A DNA stretch of 64,000 nucleotides from an uncultured Selenomonadales bacterium (GTDB lineage: Bacteria > Bacillota > Clostridia > Christensenellales > QALW01), in the NCBI GenBank assembly GCA_905200615.1, contig CAJKLB010000005.1, positions 22,217 to 86,216 of the forward strand, in the 5' to 3' direction. Each line of letters begins with the position of its first letter. Within the stretch, counting starts at the first letter, position 1. The notes beneath the pieces are model-generated. The model ran no database searches, had not been told where the DNA came from, and worked only from the letters and a program-made list of their open reading frames with translations. Positions 25,545 to 33,710 of this stretch are shown piece after piece. A program made the translations under genes and the position numbers.

Positions 25545-26975
25545 CTAATTCAATTTTTTATGTCTGCTTTGCCGAAGCAGCCGTTCCATATCACGCATAC
25601 AAGGTGATTTTTCAGTCCTGGGCGCCTTCGGTTCGGGATGAGACATCACATAATATCTCAACTCATCCATCGCGTGATCATCACGCTTAACAGGCGTATC
25701 CCCTTGCCCGTATCGGTATCCCTTTATTTCTCTGATCATTTCACTGCAGCAGCGGAAAATAAAAAGACGGGGCATATCCGTCCTTTTATTAAAATATTGC
25801 TTCACGCGCTGAATTCCCGTCCATAAATTTTTATTGACGCGGCTGTTTACCGCGATGCCGAAATCATAAAACAGCTGTGCCACGCTTTTATCTGCCGAAA
25901 GCGTGTGCTGCAGCGCCGCGCTGTCCATCAGAGCCTCCACACGGCCGCCTGCGGCTTTGGGCCAATCTAACTCCTCACATTTTCGTAAAATTGCTTCACA
26001 ATGCCAGCGGGCATCTTTTCCGGAAAAATAATGCTCGGCAATCACATAAATATTTCCGTCGCCGTCTACCGCATACCAATGACACGAAAGCGGATTGACC
26101 AATCCCGGATCAATGGAAAGCTTATCGAACCATTCCTTAGGGACTTCAAAGGGATCAATCACATGAACATTTTCATCAAATTCACTGTATACCAGTCCGC
26201 AATGGCTCATAAAATGACCGTACTGTCGGCTTTCCCGTTCACTTTCCGGCAGCAGAGCCTCCAGCATTTTGACCTCTTGCGGATTCAAGAACGGATTGTC
26301 CTGCCAACTCATGGTAATATACCATGCTTCGGGATCATGGTTTTGATTCAGATAAATCTCATCGTGAACCCAGGTCAAGCCCATCAGCGGCGTCATAGTT
26401 CCCCAAATCTCGCCGCAGGTATCCAGCACCCGCATCCGACATTCATCATAAATATCTTCCGGCGGCTCCTCATCAAACCATATCCAATCCTGGCTGGTTC
26501 CCTGAAAACGCTGCCGGCCCTGATCACAGCTTTTAAAACCAATCACCGAGGTTCCGCCATGCACGCTCTTTACCAAAATAAAATCAATTACACCCGCGTC
26601 AGGACTGTCTCCCCGGCCTTTGCGCATCACAATTTTTTCAATCCATTCTCGGGGCAAATAAGAAAGCAGCTTTTCCTGGGCAACATCGCGCTGCACCTCC
26701 TGCGTCAAACTGACCACCCAGCCTTTAGTAGGTCCTTTTATTTGCCGAAACGGATGAATACCTCTGGCATACCATACGGCTTCCACTGCCCCGCACTCTG
26801 TTTTTCCTGTACGGTTGCCGCCGAATACCCATCGGTTTCGTTTGCGGCAGGCATGAAATTCCATTTGCTTTTTATGTCTCTTTTCCCCCAAATTGTATCC
26901 CGCCAATTTAAACAGCTGCGGATGCTTCTGTATTTTCTGTTCAATCTGCTTCACGGTACAATCTGCGTCTTTCAA
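25545..26975 (-). CDS. Phage terminase large subunit
   Basis: ATPase-nuclease that cuts and pumps DNA into the head. Walker A is GGNRTGKT (about residue 47 after the chosen start) and Walker B WIWFDEEPP; the coupling region is WGTMTPLMG, and the RNase-H-like nuclease starts LSIDPGLVNPLSCHW with a later aspartate in ALMDSA. The frame opens far upstream inside the small-terminase gene. I chose TTG 26973-26975, which follows GAGGGAG by 7 nt; GTG 26952-26954 is an alternative. Confidence 0.88.
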   Translation of the reverse strand: MKDADCTVKQIEQKIQKHPQLFKLAGYNLGEKRHKKQMEFHACRKRNRWVFGGNRTGKTECGAVEAVWYARGIHPFRQIKGPTKGWVVSLTQEVQRDVAQEKLLSYLPREWIEKIVMRKGRGDSPDAGVIDFILVKSVHGGTSVIGFKSCDQGRQRFQGTSQDWIWFDEEPPEDIYDECRMRVLDTCGEIWGTMTPLMGLTWVHDEIYLNQNHDPEAWYITMSWQDNPFLNPQEVKMLEALLPESERESRQYGHFMSHCGLVYSEFDENVHVIDPFEVPKEWFDKLSIDPGLVNPLSCHWYAVDGDGNIYVIAEHYFSGKDARWHCEAILRKCEELDWPKAAGGRVEALMDSAALQHTLSADKSVAQLFYDFGIAVNSRVNKNLWTGIQRVKQYFNKRTDMPRLFIFRCCSEMIREIKGYRYGQGDTPVKRDDHAMDELRYYVMSHPEPKAPRTEKSPCMRDMERLLRQSRHKKLN

Positions 26976-27393
26976 GCAAAAGCTCCCTCGCTTCCTCGAT
27001 ATCCAGTTCCTCCTCCGGCTTTTGTCCGCTGTTTTCCATCCACCATTTAATCGCACTTAAATCCGGGGGCACTTCCTTTTTTATTGTTTTTTTTACCACC
27101 TGTTCATCCGTTACCGAGCCATCCTCATTCTTTCTGCCCTTACACTCGGTGGTTTCCTCCTGAGCCATATAGCCGCAGGCTCGTTTAAAAAACGCCTCCA
27201 TCACCTGAAAATCAGCGTTTTTCTTCTTTTCCAACGCATCTTTCAATTCCGGATAGATTCTTTTATATCTTTGCAGCGTTCGATGGGCAATTCCCAGCAT
27301 CGCTGCAAGTTCTTCCTCCCGTGCGCCGCACATAACCAGCGTACCGATATGTTTTAAATACGGCTTTACTTTTTTTTGATACATTTCACTCAT
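26941..27393 (-). CDS. Phage terminase small subunit-like protein
   Basis: 150 aa. An N-terminal helix-turn-helix (MCGAREEELAAMLGIAHRTL, KRIYPEL) would bind the packaging site; the block PPDLSAIKWWMENSGQ is often seen in small terminases of Firmicutes phages and siblings. First gene of the cassette, preceded by GGAGGCGG and an operator-like palindrome. Confidence 0.8.
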   Translation of the reverse strand: MSEMYQKKVKPYLKHIGTLVMCGAREEELAAMLGIAHRTLQRYKRIYPELKDALEKKKNADFQVMEAFFKRACGYMAQEETTECKGRKNEDGSVTDEQVVKKTIKKEVPPDLSAIKWWMENSGQKPEEELDIEEARELLLERRRLYREAD

Positions 27394-27680
27394 CCATACC
27401 GCCGCCTCCTAAAAAAATACGGCCGCCGAAAAAGCGTGCCGCGCTTATACTTTCAGTATATCACTGTTTTCTTTTTTCGCGCCTTGTATGTGACATCTGT
27501 TATTTCTCCTTTGTACGAATTCCGGATAGACAAAAACATTTCTTCAAGCAAAAAACGAAAACATATCTTTTACTTCTGTCTTAAGTCGGCGGATTTTTAT
27601 GCTTTTCATAAAACTCATATTTTCAAAGTTCATCAATTTTTGCTTGGTTTTTTATTTACACACTTGTTTCCATTTTTCTG
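27394..27680. other. Spacer between phage cassette and tRNA genes
   Basis: About 290 nt, AT-rich, without a gene. It must hold the promoter of the phage cassette; the only clear candidate element is the palindrome at 27446-27460. No integrase remnant seen. Confidence 0.5.
27446..27460 (-). promoter_or_regulatory. Palindrome with a -10-like arm upstream of small terminase
   Basis: TATACT and AGTATA are inverted around TTC. On the minus strand TATACT would serve as a -10 box about 60 nt before the terminase ATG, but no good -35 exists at 17 nt. This suggests an activator-dependent or repressed promoter. Confidence 0.4.
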
Positions 27681-27709
27681 TTGACACCGCTGTTTTTTTT
27701 TGCTATAAT
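27681..27709 (+). promoter_or_regulatory. tRNA-Ser promoter
   Basis: A full consensus promoter: TTGACA (27681-27686), 17 nt, TATAAT (27704-27709), starting transcription about 14 nt before the first tRNA. Confidence 0.85.
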
Positions 27710-27729
27710 GCACGTATCCGTTGGAAAAC

Positions 27730-27818
<89 letters not shown>

Positions 27819-27835
27819 AAAAATATGTATTATTC

Positions 27836-27930
27836 GGAGACATACCCAAGTTTGGCCGAAGGGGCGCCCCTGCTAAGGGTGTAGGTCGGGAGTTACCGGC
27901 GCGAGAGTTCAAATCTCTCTGTCTCCGCCA
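27836..27930 (+). tRNA. tRNA-Ser (GCT anticodon)
   Basis: Acceptor GGAGACA pairs with TGTCTCC; G and CCA are encoded. The anticodon loop CTGCTAA gives GCT and there is a long variable arm. It reads AGC/AGT codons, complementing the TGA tRNA 17 nt upstream with which it is co-transcribed. Confidence 0.95.
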
Positions 27931-27963
27931 TAATAGGAACATAAAAAAGATATGTTCCGCATA

Positions 27964-27988
27964 AACCCCGATTTTATCGGGGTTTTTT
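27964..27988 (+). terminator. tRNA operon terminator
   Basis: AACCCCGAT (27964-27972), TTT loop, ATCGGGGTT (27976-27984), then four more T. It ends the two-tRNA transcript. Confidence 0.85.
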
Positions 27989-28057
27989 GCTGTCCAAACG
28001 CCGGGATTTCAAGGTGCATATTCGTAGATATAAAACGGCTGTTTTTGCTTTGCGGAT

Positions 28058-28069
28058 AGATTTGAACTC
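28058..28069 (-). repeat. Inverted 12-nt copy of the tRNA-Ser T-arm
   Basis: The minus strand reads GAGTTCAAATCT here, exactly as in the T-arm of tRNA-Ser(GCT) at 27905-27916. It may be a remnant of an attachment site or chance; see the findings. Confidence 0.4.
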
Positions 28070-28092
28070 CCGTACAACAGAATAACTGCTTC

Positions 28093-28132
28093 AAACGGCA
28101 GACAAGTCGCTAAAAACTTGTCTGCCGTTTTT
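28093..28132 (+). terminator. 15-bp hairpin terminator ahead of the first ICE gene
   Basis: Bases 28093-28107 and 28116-28130 are perfect inverted copies (arm AAACGGCAGACAAGT) with an 8-nt loop, followed by TT after the terminal TTT. Confidence 0.75.
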
Positions 28133-28142
28133 GTATTTAACT

Positions 28143-28176
28143 GCCCGAAGTTTTGCAAAAGACTTCGGGCTTTTTT
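28143..28176 (+). terminator. Second hairpin terminator ahead of the first ICE gene
   Basis: GCCCGAAGT (28143-28151) and ACTTCGGGC (28162-28170) followed by six T residues. Only 26 nt before the ATG at 28202, so it also lies in any leader of that gene and could act as an attenuator. Confidence 0.75.
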
Positions 28177-28201
28177 CATTTCACGAAAAGGAGCTGACAA
28201 A

Positions 28202-28894
28202 ATGTACTTTACCAATACCCCCGCCCTCAACAGTATGGAGGCGATCATGAAAAAACTGCCCTACGGCACACAGAAAGGCGGAGGTCGGTTTCACAGATTG
28301 TATCAATACACCAAGAAAGACTGCGATTGCAGGCTTTGTCTCTACTACAGAAAAAAGAAGGGATGCACCTTGACGCTCTGTCCTGTGTTAGAAATCCGGC
28401 TTGGATGCGGCGCAGCTTCTATTAGCGATGCGATAAAAGCTGTTTTCAAAGATGCCCAAAATACAGCATTCCAAAAACGCCTGTCACAAATATACCACCG
28501 AAAGGATGATGCAGAAATGATATTTCAAAACAACAGGCACAAGCAGATTTTTGAAGCCGAGCGATTATCTATGCGAAAGCCCGGTAAAAAGACTCTCGCT
28601 GTTTTGTATCTGCTGACTGCCGACCATACTCTGTGGATAAAAACAAAACACCTATTCACTCCAAACGGAAAAGTGGATTTAAAAAGCGTCTGTCTCGGAA
28701 ATGTTTCCACAGACATCTACGCCCTATGGAAAGCAGTTAAGGAACTGCAGACCGGCGAGAAACAAATATCGCTGTGCGAACTGGCGGACAACGGTATCGT
28801 CTCCGACAACGCGTTTCGCCTGATCGTGCAGGCAGCAGCTATCGCCCGCTTTGGTACTGCAGTCTTAAATAATACGGAGGTGCGCTATGTCTGA
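28202..28894 (+). CDS. ICE accessory protein, cysteine-rich N-terminus
   Basis: 230 aa. The N-terminal 70 residues contain clustered cysteines (CDCRLCLYYRKKKGC, then LTLC), which may bind metal. The second part (AEMIFQNNRHKQIFEAE, LAVLYLLTADHTLWIK, AFRLIVQAAAIARFG) is reminiscent of DUF6075-like proteins found next to ICE genes; that link is tentative. AAAAGGAGC lies 7 nt before the ATG. Confidence 0.75.
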   Translation: MYFTNTPALNSMEAIMKKLPYGTQKGGGRFHRLYQYTKKDCDCRLCLYYRKKKGCTLTLCPVLEIRLGCGAASISDAIKAVFKDAQNTAFQKRLSQIYHRKDDAEMIFQNNRHKQIFEAERLSMRKPGKKTLAVLYLLTADHTLWIKTKHLFTPNGKVDLKSVCLGNVSTDIYALWKAVKELQTGEKQISLCELADNGIVSDNAFRLIVQAAAIARFGTAVLNNTEVRYV

Positions 28895-28934
28895 AAATCA
28901 TAGCTTCAAAGAACAGCAGATTGGAGGAATGTGA
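28887..28934 (+). CDS. Possible 15-residue leader or remnant peptide
   Basis: An ATG overlapping the previous stop, with ACGGAGGTG 5 nt upstream, encodes MSENHSFKEQQIGGM and stops 3 nt before the next gene's ATG. It may couple translation of its neighbours or be the stub of a deleted gene. Confidence 0.35.
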   Translation: MSENHSFKEQQIGGM

Positions 28935-28937
28935 GAT

Positions 28938-29279
28938 ATGGCCTTACTCTTTTCTAAGGTAACTGTAACGGCAGGAAATGACGCAGTAAGTTTTCTCGTT
29001 GGAGGAATTCCGAGAGAATACGATGATTTGGATGATTGGGATGAATTCGATGATTTTCTGAAATATATCGATGAAGAAACAGAAGTGTTGGTTCATGCCA
29101 ATGCTTACCTCTATGGCGAGGGAGAAACAAGCGATGCCTCCTATTCGGATATTCTGCAGTTTTCCTCACGGCTTAAATCCGGCAGCAATTTCCTTACAGA
29201 TTACTGTGACAATATAGAGGAAGTAAATTTTAGCTTTACTTGGTCGCCGGAAGAATTATTTGGAATGGAGATGGAATGA
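28938..29279 (+). CDS. ICE acidic protein of unknown function (113 aa)
   Basis: Strongly acidic (YDDLDDWDEFDDF), beta-rich, ending EELFGMEME. The acidity suggests a DNA-mimic or a subunit that binds a basic partner, but nothing more can be read. Ribosome site GGAGGAATG; the next gene starts right after the stop. Confidence 0.7.
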   Translation: MALLFSKVTVTAGNDAVSFLVGGIPREYDDLDDWDEFDDFLKYIDEETEVLVHANAYLYGEGETSDASYSDILQFSSRLKSGSNFLTDYCDNIEEVNFSFTWSPEELFGMEME

Positions 29280-29280
29280 G

Positions 29281-29826
29281 ATGAACAAATTAGAAGCAGA
29301 ACGGCGCTTTGCACAGCGTATGAAGGACAACTACCCACCCGGCACACGCATCATGCTTTTGCAGATGGGCGATGATCCCCACCCCATCGAGCCGAACACA
29401 AGAGGTACGGTCGAAGTTGTCGATGATATGGGAACGCTGCACTGTATTTTTGATAATGGCAGACAGCTTGGTATTGTTCCCGGCGAGGACAATTTCCGCA
29501 GGCTCACCGATCAGGAGCTTGCAGAAGAAAAGGACAGCCAGAAAAGACAATTGACAGAAATGTCAGAGGATGAGTTATATGAAAGGAATATCATTAGGTT
29601 CGACAACTTTGATGATTTTTTTGATTTCATCTACGATGAGAACACCGACAAAGCTGATATTATCAACGATATGTCCCAACAGATGAAAAGGCAGCTTGTT
29701 TCAGAGAATTACGGTGAACGGTTTATTGAAGCAGACGGCGCGTTTTATTACAATTCCGAATGCTTCACACAGATGGCTTTACTGCAGAGTGACGAAGAAG
29801 ATAACGCTCCCGTTTACGGAATGTGA
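29281..29826 (+). CDS. DUF4314-like ICE protein
   Basis: 181 aa. The N-terminal 80 residues (FAQRMKDNYPPGTRIMLLQM, RGTVEVVDDMGTLHCIFDNG) match the SH3-like DUF4314 fold common in ICEs and phages of Clostridia. The rest is acidic and helical. Start ATG 29281, immediately after the preceding stop. Function unknown. Confidence 0.75.
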   Translation: MNKLEAERRFAQRMKDNYPPGTRIMLLQMGDDPHPIEPNTRGTVEVVDDMGTLHCIFDNGRQLGIVPGEDNFRRLTDQELAEEKDSQKRQLTEMSEDELYERNIIRFDNFDDFFDFIYDENTDKADIINDMSQQMKRQLVSENYGERFIEADGAFYYNSECFTQMALLQSDEEDNAPVYGM

Positions 29827-29865
29827 GGTGGCACGAAAAATAAATAGAAAGCGGTCGGATTTACT

Positions 29866-30972
29866 ATGCCAATCCGATTTTTTGATATGTTTGCAGGGAT
29901 CGGCGGTTTCCGCTCAGGACTGGAAGCAGTCGGCGGCTACGAATGCATCGGTCACTGCGAGATAGATAAATATACAAATCAGGCATATAACGCTATCTAC
30001 AATCCAAAAGGAGAACTGTATTTTGAAGACGCAAGAACTATCAACCCAAATGACCTGCCCGACATCGATCTCATCTGTGCGGGCTTTCCATGCCAAAGCT
30101 TCTCGGTTGCCGGAAAACGGCTCGGATTTGCAGACGATACAAGAGGAACTCTCTTCTTTGAGGTTGCCCGAATCGCTGAGGCGAAACGGCCTGCATATCT
30201 TCTCCTGGAAAATGTCCCCGGTTTGTTATCGCATGACGGCGGCAGGACGCTTACTACCATCTTCTCCACGCTTACTGAGCTGGGGTATGATCTCGAATGG
30301 TGTGTGCATAACAGCGCAAATTTCGGAGTCCCGCAGCAGCGAAGGCGGCTGTACATTGTCGCAAGTTTTGGAGGACGAGGTGCCGGACGGATATTTCCTC
30401 TCACCTGCGGCAATGCGGAAAATCTTAAAGAGCTTATCCCCGGACCGCAGGGAGCGAGAGTTTACGAAACACACGGAGTAGCCTGCACGCAGACAGCAGG
30501 CTCCGGCGGATGGGGCGGTAAAACAGGATTGTATTTTATTGATATGAATGTTAATCCCATCATTACCGATACAGCCCGATGCATTACGGCAAGACAGGAC
30601 AGCGGAGTCAGCAATCACAGAGGCGAACACTCGGCTGTCCTTGTCACAGATGAGCCGAGGGCGATCCTTACACCCGACAGGGAGAAAGTCAGGCAGCAAG
30701 GCAGACGCATCAAAGAACCAAACGAGCCGATGTTCACGATAACGGCGCAGGATCGGCACGGCGTATGGCACAAAGGCAGAATCCGAAAGCTCATGCCGAT
30801 CGAGTGCTGGCGCCTGCAGGGTTTCACCGATGAACAGTTTTACAAAGCACAGGCCACAGGTCTCTCGGACGGTCGGCTATACAAAATGGCGGGCAACGCG
30901 GTGAGCGTTCCCGTCATTTCTGCTATCGGGCAGAAAATCAAAGAAATTTACTATGAACAGGAGAAAAAATAA
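29866..30972 (+). CDS. DNA (cytosine-5) methyltransferase
   Basis: 368 aa with all key C5-methylase motifs in order: I DMFAGIGGFRSG (about 7), IV catalytic GFPCQSFSVAG (about 72), VI LLENVPGLL, VIII QQRRRLYIV, X KMAGNAVSVPV at the end. The target-recognition region lies at about 190-300. No restriction endonuclease is nearby, so it is a solitary modification enzyme, probably used to evade host restriction after transfer or to regulate. Weak ribosome site. Confidence 0.95.
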   Translation: MPIRFFDMFAGIGGFRSGLEAVGGYECIGHCEIDKYTNQAYNAIYNPKGELYFEDARTINPNDLPDIDLICAGFPCQSFSVAGKRLGFADDTRGTLFFEVARIAEAKRPAYLLLENVPGLLSHDGGRTLTTIFSTLTELGYDLEWCVHNSANFGVPQQRRRLYIVASFGGRGAGRIFPLTCGNAENLKELIPGPQGARVYETHGVACTQTAGSGGWGGKTGLYFIDMNVNPIITDTARCITARQDSGVSNHRGEHSAVLVTDEPRAILTPDREKVRQQGRRIKEPNEPMFTITAQDRHGVWHKGRIRKLMPIECWRLQGFTDEQFYKAQATGLSDGRLYKMAGNAVSVPVISAIGQKIKEIYYEQEKK

Positions 30973-32025
30973 ATGCCGAATCATGTTGAAAACCATATAT
31001 CGCTGCAAGGCGATCCCGCACAAATCCGCACCATGCTGAAAGCCATACAGTCCGACGAGTATGGGATCGGCTCTGTGGATTTCAATAAGATCATCCCCAT
31101 GCCGGAAAGCCTTAATATCGAAGCGGGCAGCCGAACCGACCGGGGATTGAAAGCCTACCGGGATTTTATCGAGGCGTATACTGCCGGACGGCCGGCAGAA
31201 GATGCATTAAAAGCGCTGGAAAACATTCCTGCGGAAAGCGAGGAAGCCTTTTTACGCCGGCGGACGGATATCAAGCACGATGAATGGGAGCTGGGCAAAA
31301 CTGCATGGAATAATATCCGGCAGTACGGCGCCCCCACATGGTATGATTGGTGTATTGCGAACTGGGGAACAAAATGGAACGCCTATGGATACGATGATAC
31401 AATCGACTATCATGACGGCACACCTCTGTATTTTCAAACCGCATGGTCTGCTCCTCATCCTGTCCTTGAAAAGCTGACGGAGATGTTTCCCGAAATTGAA
31501 CTGGAACACGAATGGGCAGACGAGGATATCGGGCAGAACTGCGGCAGGTACAGCTATCGGGGCGGCGAGCGCATCGAAGAATACTTCCCCGAAAGTGAAA
31601 AGGAGGCAATTGAATTTGCCTGCCGGGTATGGGATTACGATCCGCTTGATATGGATTTGTGCCTGAATGCCGAGGGGACGAAATATATCAATGTAGAAAA
31701 TGAGGGATATCAGCAGATCGAACTGCTGGGCAAGCCTGCCCTGTTTACCAATGCCCGCCTGACGGATGCGGATATCCCGCAGGGACTGTACTGCTATCAC
31801 CTGCGGCACAGCGATGACGGCGGCCGCTTCTGCTCGGTTGAACCAAGGGTGGGCGTCAATCACGGCGGCAGCGTTATCACAAAAGAACCGATTGATTTCG
31901 GAAAACAGGGATATATTTCTTTTACCGAGGACACCGAACCAAACTTCATCGGCGGAGAAGAAACGCTTGGAGAATTTCTCCGTTCGGATACACCGCAGGA
32001 AAGCGAGGTGATGATGCTGTGCTGA
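30973..32025 (+). CDS. YubB/LPD28-type ICE protein
   Basis: 350 aa. The N-terminal part (MPNHVENHISLQGD, then APTWYDWCIANWGTKWNAY and YFQTAWSAPHPVLEKL) is the YubB ferredoxin-like fold of plasmids. The C-terminal 110 residues (YQQIELLGKPALFTNARL through ALF/CYHLRHSDDGG) resemble the LPD28 module of large mobile-element polyproteins. Role unknown. It abuts the methylase and overlaps the next gene. Confidence 0.8.
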   Translation: MPNHVENHISLQGDPAQIRTMLKAIQSDEYGIGSVDFNKIIPMPESLNIEAGSRTDRGLKAYRDFIEAYTAGRPAEDALKALENIPAESEEAFLRRRTDIKHDEWELGKTAWNNIRQYGAPTWYDWCIANWGTKWNAYGYDDTIDYHDGTPLYFQTAWSAPHPVLEKLTEMFPEIELEHEWADEDIGQNCGRYSYRGGERIEEYFPESEKEAIEFACRVWDYDPLDMDLCLNAEGTKYINVENEGYQQIELLGKPALFTNARLTDADIPQGLYCYHLRHSDDGGRFCSVEPRVGVNHGGSVITKEPIDFGKQGYISFTEDTEPNFIGGEETLGEFLRSDTPQESEVMMLC

Positions 32026-32156
32026 ACTTTATCGTCGGTCTGCTGCTTGGCGGCTGTATTGCAGCAAGCGTACTTTGCTGTATACAGATCAACCGCACAG
32101 GATACTACGAACGGGAAATCCGCAGACTCCAGGCAAAACTGAATAACAAGGAATAA
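32019..32156 (+). CDS. DUF3789-like small membrane protein
   Basis: 45 aa, starting at GTG 32019 inside the end of the previous gene, with GAGGTG 8 nt upstream. The sequence begins VLNFIVGLLLGGCIAASVLC, one membrane helix followed by a charged tail (YYEREIRRLQAKLNNK). This is the DUF3789 pattern seen repeatedly in ICEs. Function unknown. Confidence 0.75.
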   Translation: MLNFIVGLLLGGCIAASVLCCIQINRTGYYEREIRRLQAKLNNKE

Positions 32157-32159
32157 GGG

Positions 32160-32219
32160 ACGAGGTCGTTTTGCGTGTACGAAGCAATCGTACATGGAAA
32201 ACGGTCTCGTTTTCTTTTT
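32160..32219 (+). terminator. Long hairpin terminator after the DUF3789-like gene
   Basis: ACGAGGTCGTTTT (32160-32172) pairs with AAAACGGTCTCGT (32198-32210) using two G-U pairs, and the inner TGTACGA/TCGTACA extends the stem; a T-rich tract follows. A second small hairpin CGTGTA-TTCG-TACACG follows at 32224-32239. Confidence 0.75.
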
Positions 32220-32280
32220 GTGCCGTGTATTCGTACACGCAGACGCCTCCGCAGGGAGGTGATCAATAATCAACAGCTTT

Positions 32281-33135
32281 ATGGCATGGGTGGGCGGAAA
32301 AAAGGCGCTGCGGGATGAAATCCTTGCCCGGTTTCCGCTGGATTACAAGCGGTATATCGAAGTGTTCGGCGGCGCAGGCTGGGTGCTGTTCCATAAACCG
32401 CCCGGAAACGATTTTGAAGTGTTCAACGATTTCAACGGCAATCTCGTCAATCTGTACCGTTGTGTGCGGGAGCAGCCGGAAAAGCTCTGCAACGAACTGC
32501 GGTATCTGCTGAACTCCCGTCTTGATTTTGAATATATGAAGCAGATGCTCCACTCGCAGGCGGTTCTGCCCGATGTGCGCAGAGCCGCCTACTACTATGC
32601 GCTCATCCGTTACAGCTACGCAGCCGGAACCTCCACCTTCGGCAGCCAGCCCCACGCCATGTGGAACAATTTTCCCCTGATAGAAGCGGCGGCGTGCAGG
32701 CTGCAGAAAGTGATTGTCGAAAACAAGGACTGCAAAAAGCTCATTACGCAGTACGACCGGCCGGAGAGCTTCTTCTACTGCGATCCGCCGTATTATCAGG
32801 CGGATCGGTACTACGAAGCGGTGTCAGCGGACGGCTTCGACCATCAGGGATTGGCGGAAACGCTGTTTGGCATCAAGGGCAAATTCCTGCTGTCATATAA
32901 CGACTGCGCATTCATCCGGGAGCTGTATACCCGCCCCGGCATCGTGATCGAGGGAACGACAAGGCTCTCCAATATCGCACAGCGGTACGATAACGGAAAG
33001 CAGTACCCCGAACTTTTGATCTCCAACTACGACACTACCGAGCTTGCCCGATCCTGTGTTCAGCTCACGCTGTTTAACGAGCTTGACACGCAGGAAATCT
33101 TAAACGAAAGGATACTTTACAATGGAACGATATGA
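32281..33135 (+). CDS. Adenine-specific DNA methyltransferase (Dam-like, solitary)
   Basis: 284 aa from the first ATG. Motif I FGGAGWVLF (about 30), catalytic DPPYYQ (about 162-167) and LSYNDC match the Dam/D12 class. No cognate nuclease nearby. The strong site GGGAGGTG (32254-32261) is 19 nt from ATG 32281. The frame is open back to 32263 and the family usually begins MNSFMAWVGGKK, so translation may begin at ATA 32266 or ATC 32269 instead. Confidence 0.92.
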   Translation: MAWVGGKKALRDEILARFPLDYKRYIEVFGGAGWVLFHKPPGNDFEVFNDFNGNLVNLYRCVREQPEKLCNELRYLLNSRLDFEYMKQMLHSQAVLPDVRRAAYYYALIRYSYAAGTSTFGSQPHAMWNNFPLIEAAACRLQKVIVENKDCKKLITQYDRPESFFYCDPPYYQADRYYEAVSADGFDHQGLAETLFGIKGKFLLSYNDCAFIRELYTRPGIVIEGTTRLSNIAQRYDNGKQYPELLISNYDTTELARSCVQLTLFNELDTQEILNERILYNGTI

Positions 33136-33361
33136 ATTTGAAATGATCCCCGTACCTGCAGAGACACTGGATGCTGTGGGAATTACTCCCGGCGTAACGG
33201 TGGAAGCATTTGCAGACGGCAGCCACATCGTCATTCAGAAGGCGCCGGAGGATGACTTCTGCGAATCCTACAACGAGGACTGCGAGGGCTGCCCTTACTG
33301 CTGCCCCTGCTGCGGCGAATGCCTGAAAGAACAATTCGGCGGAGGTGAAGATGGTGAATAA
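33122..33361 (+). CDS. Small cysteine-rich ICE protein (79 aa)
   Basis: N-terminal part looks like a small beta domain of the AbrB or SpoVT sort (PVPAETLDAVGITPGVTVEA). The C-terminus has nine cysteines in about 30 residues (CESYNEDCEGCPYCCPCCGE), likely a metal-binding cluster. Overlaps the methylase stop and the next start, so it is part of one translated unit. Confidence 0.75.
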   Translation: MERYEFEMIPVPAETLDAVGITPGVTVEAFADGSHIVIQKAPEDDFCESYNEDCEGCPYCCPCCGECLKEQFGGGEDGE

Positions 33362-33710
33362 GCTGTACCGCATTCTCGGAAAGCGAGGACGGATCACGAT
33401 CCCCTATGAAATCAGGCGGCGCGTCGGATTTCAGTATAACGATGTGCTGTCCTTTACCGAGAAGGACGACCGCACCGTTGTGGTCAGACGGGAAAAAATC
33501 TGCGATAACTGCAAAGGAACACGGCCTGCTGTCAATAAGCAGGTGGACGGCATCACGCTGCTGCAGTTTCTGGACAGCCTTTCTGGCGAGGAACAACGGG
33601 CGGCGCTCATCCATCTGTCCGTAAAATGGGCGGAGCAGCAAGCCTGCGGCACGGATGAAAAAACAATGGAGGAAAGGAAATTGCAGAATGAAAATAAAAG
33701 CACAAATTGA
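33351..33710 (+). CDS. AbrB/SpoVT-like transcription factor
   Basis: 119 aa. LGKRGRITIPYEIRRRVGFQYND is the swapped-hairpin AbrB DNA-binding fold. A CxxC pair (KICDNCKG) follows, then a helical C-terminus for self-association. Probably an ICE regulator. GTG 33354 is an alternative start with slightly better spacing to GGAGGTG. Confidence 0.85.
   Translation: MVNKLYRILGKRGRITIPYEIRRRVGFQYNDVLSFTEKDDRTVVVRREKICDNCKGTRPAVNKQVDGITLLQFLDSLSGEEQRAALIHLSVKWAEQQACGTDEKTMEERKLQNENKSTN

Larger units (their letters stand above)
18614..27393 (-). mobile_element. Compact phage head/packaging cassette (partial prophage or phage-derived island)
   Basis: Ten minus-strand genes in the usual head-gene order: small terminase, large terminase, portal, scaffold-like, capsid, four connector or decoration-type proteins, then a LysM protein. 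Gaps are tiny and several starts overlap stops. No integrase, repressor, replication, tail-fibre, holin or endolysin gene is seen, and both flanks are non-phage. The portal type and the large beta-rich protein suggest a short-tailed (podovirus, P22-like) ancestor. Confidence 0.8.

Noticed and set aside
26001..27050. 349-codon plus-strand frame opposite the large terminase
   Set aside because: Shadow of the terminase gene; no ribosome site or family.
27130..27393. Transposase-like reading of the small-terminase helix-turn-helix
   Set aside because: Gene order (large terminase and portal follow) and the PPDLSAIKWW block favour terminase.
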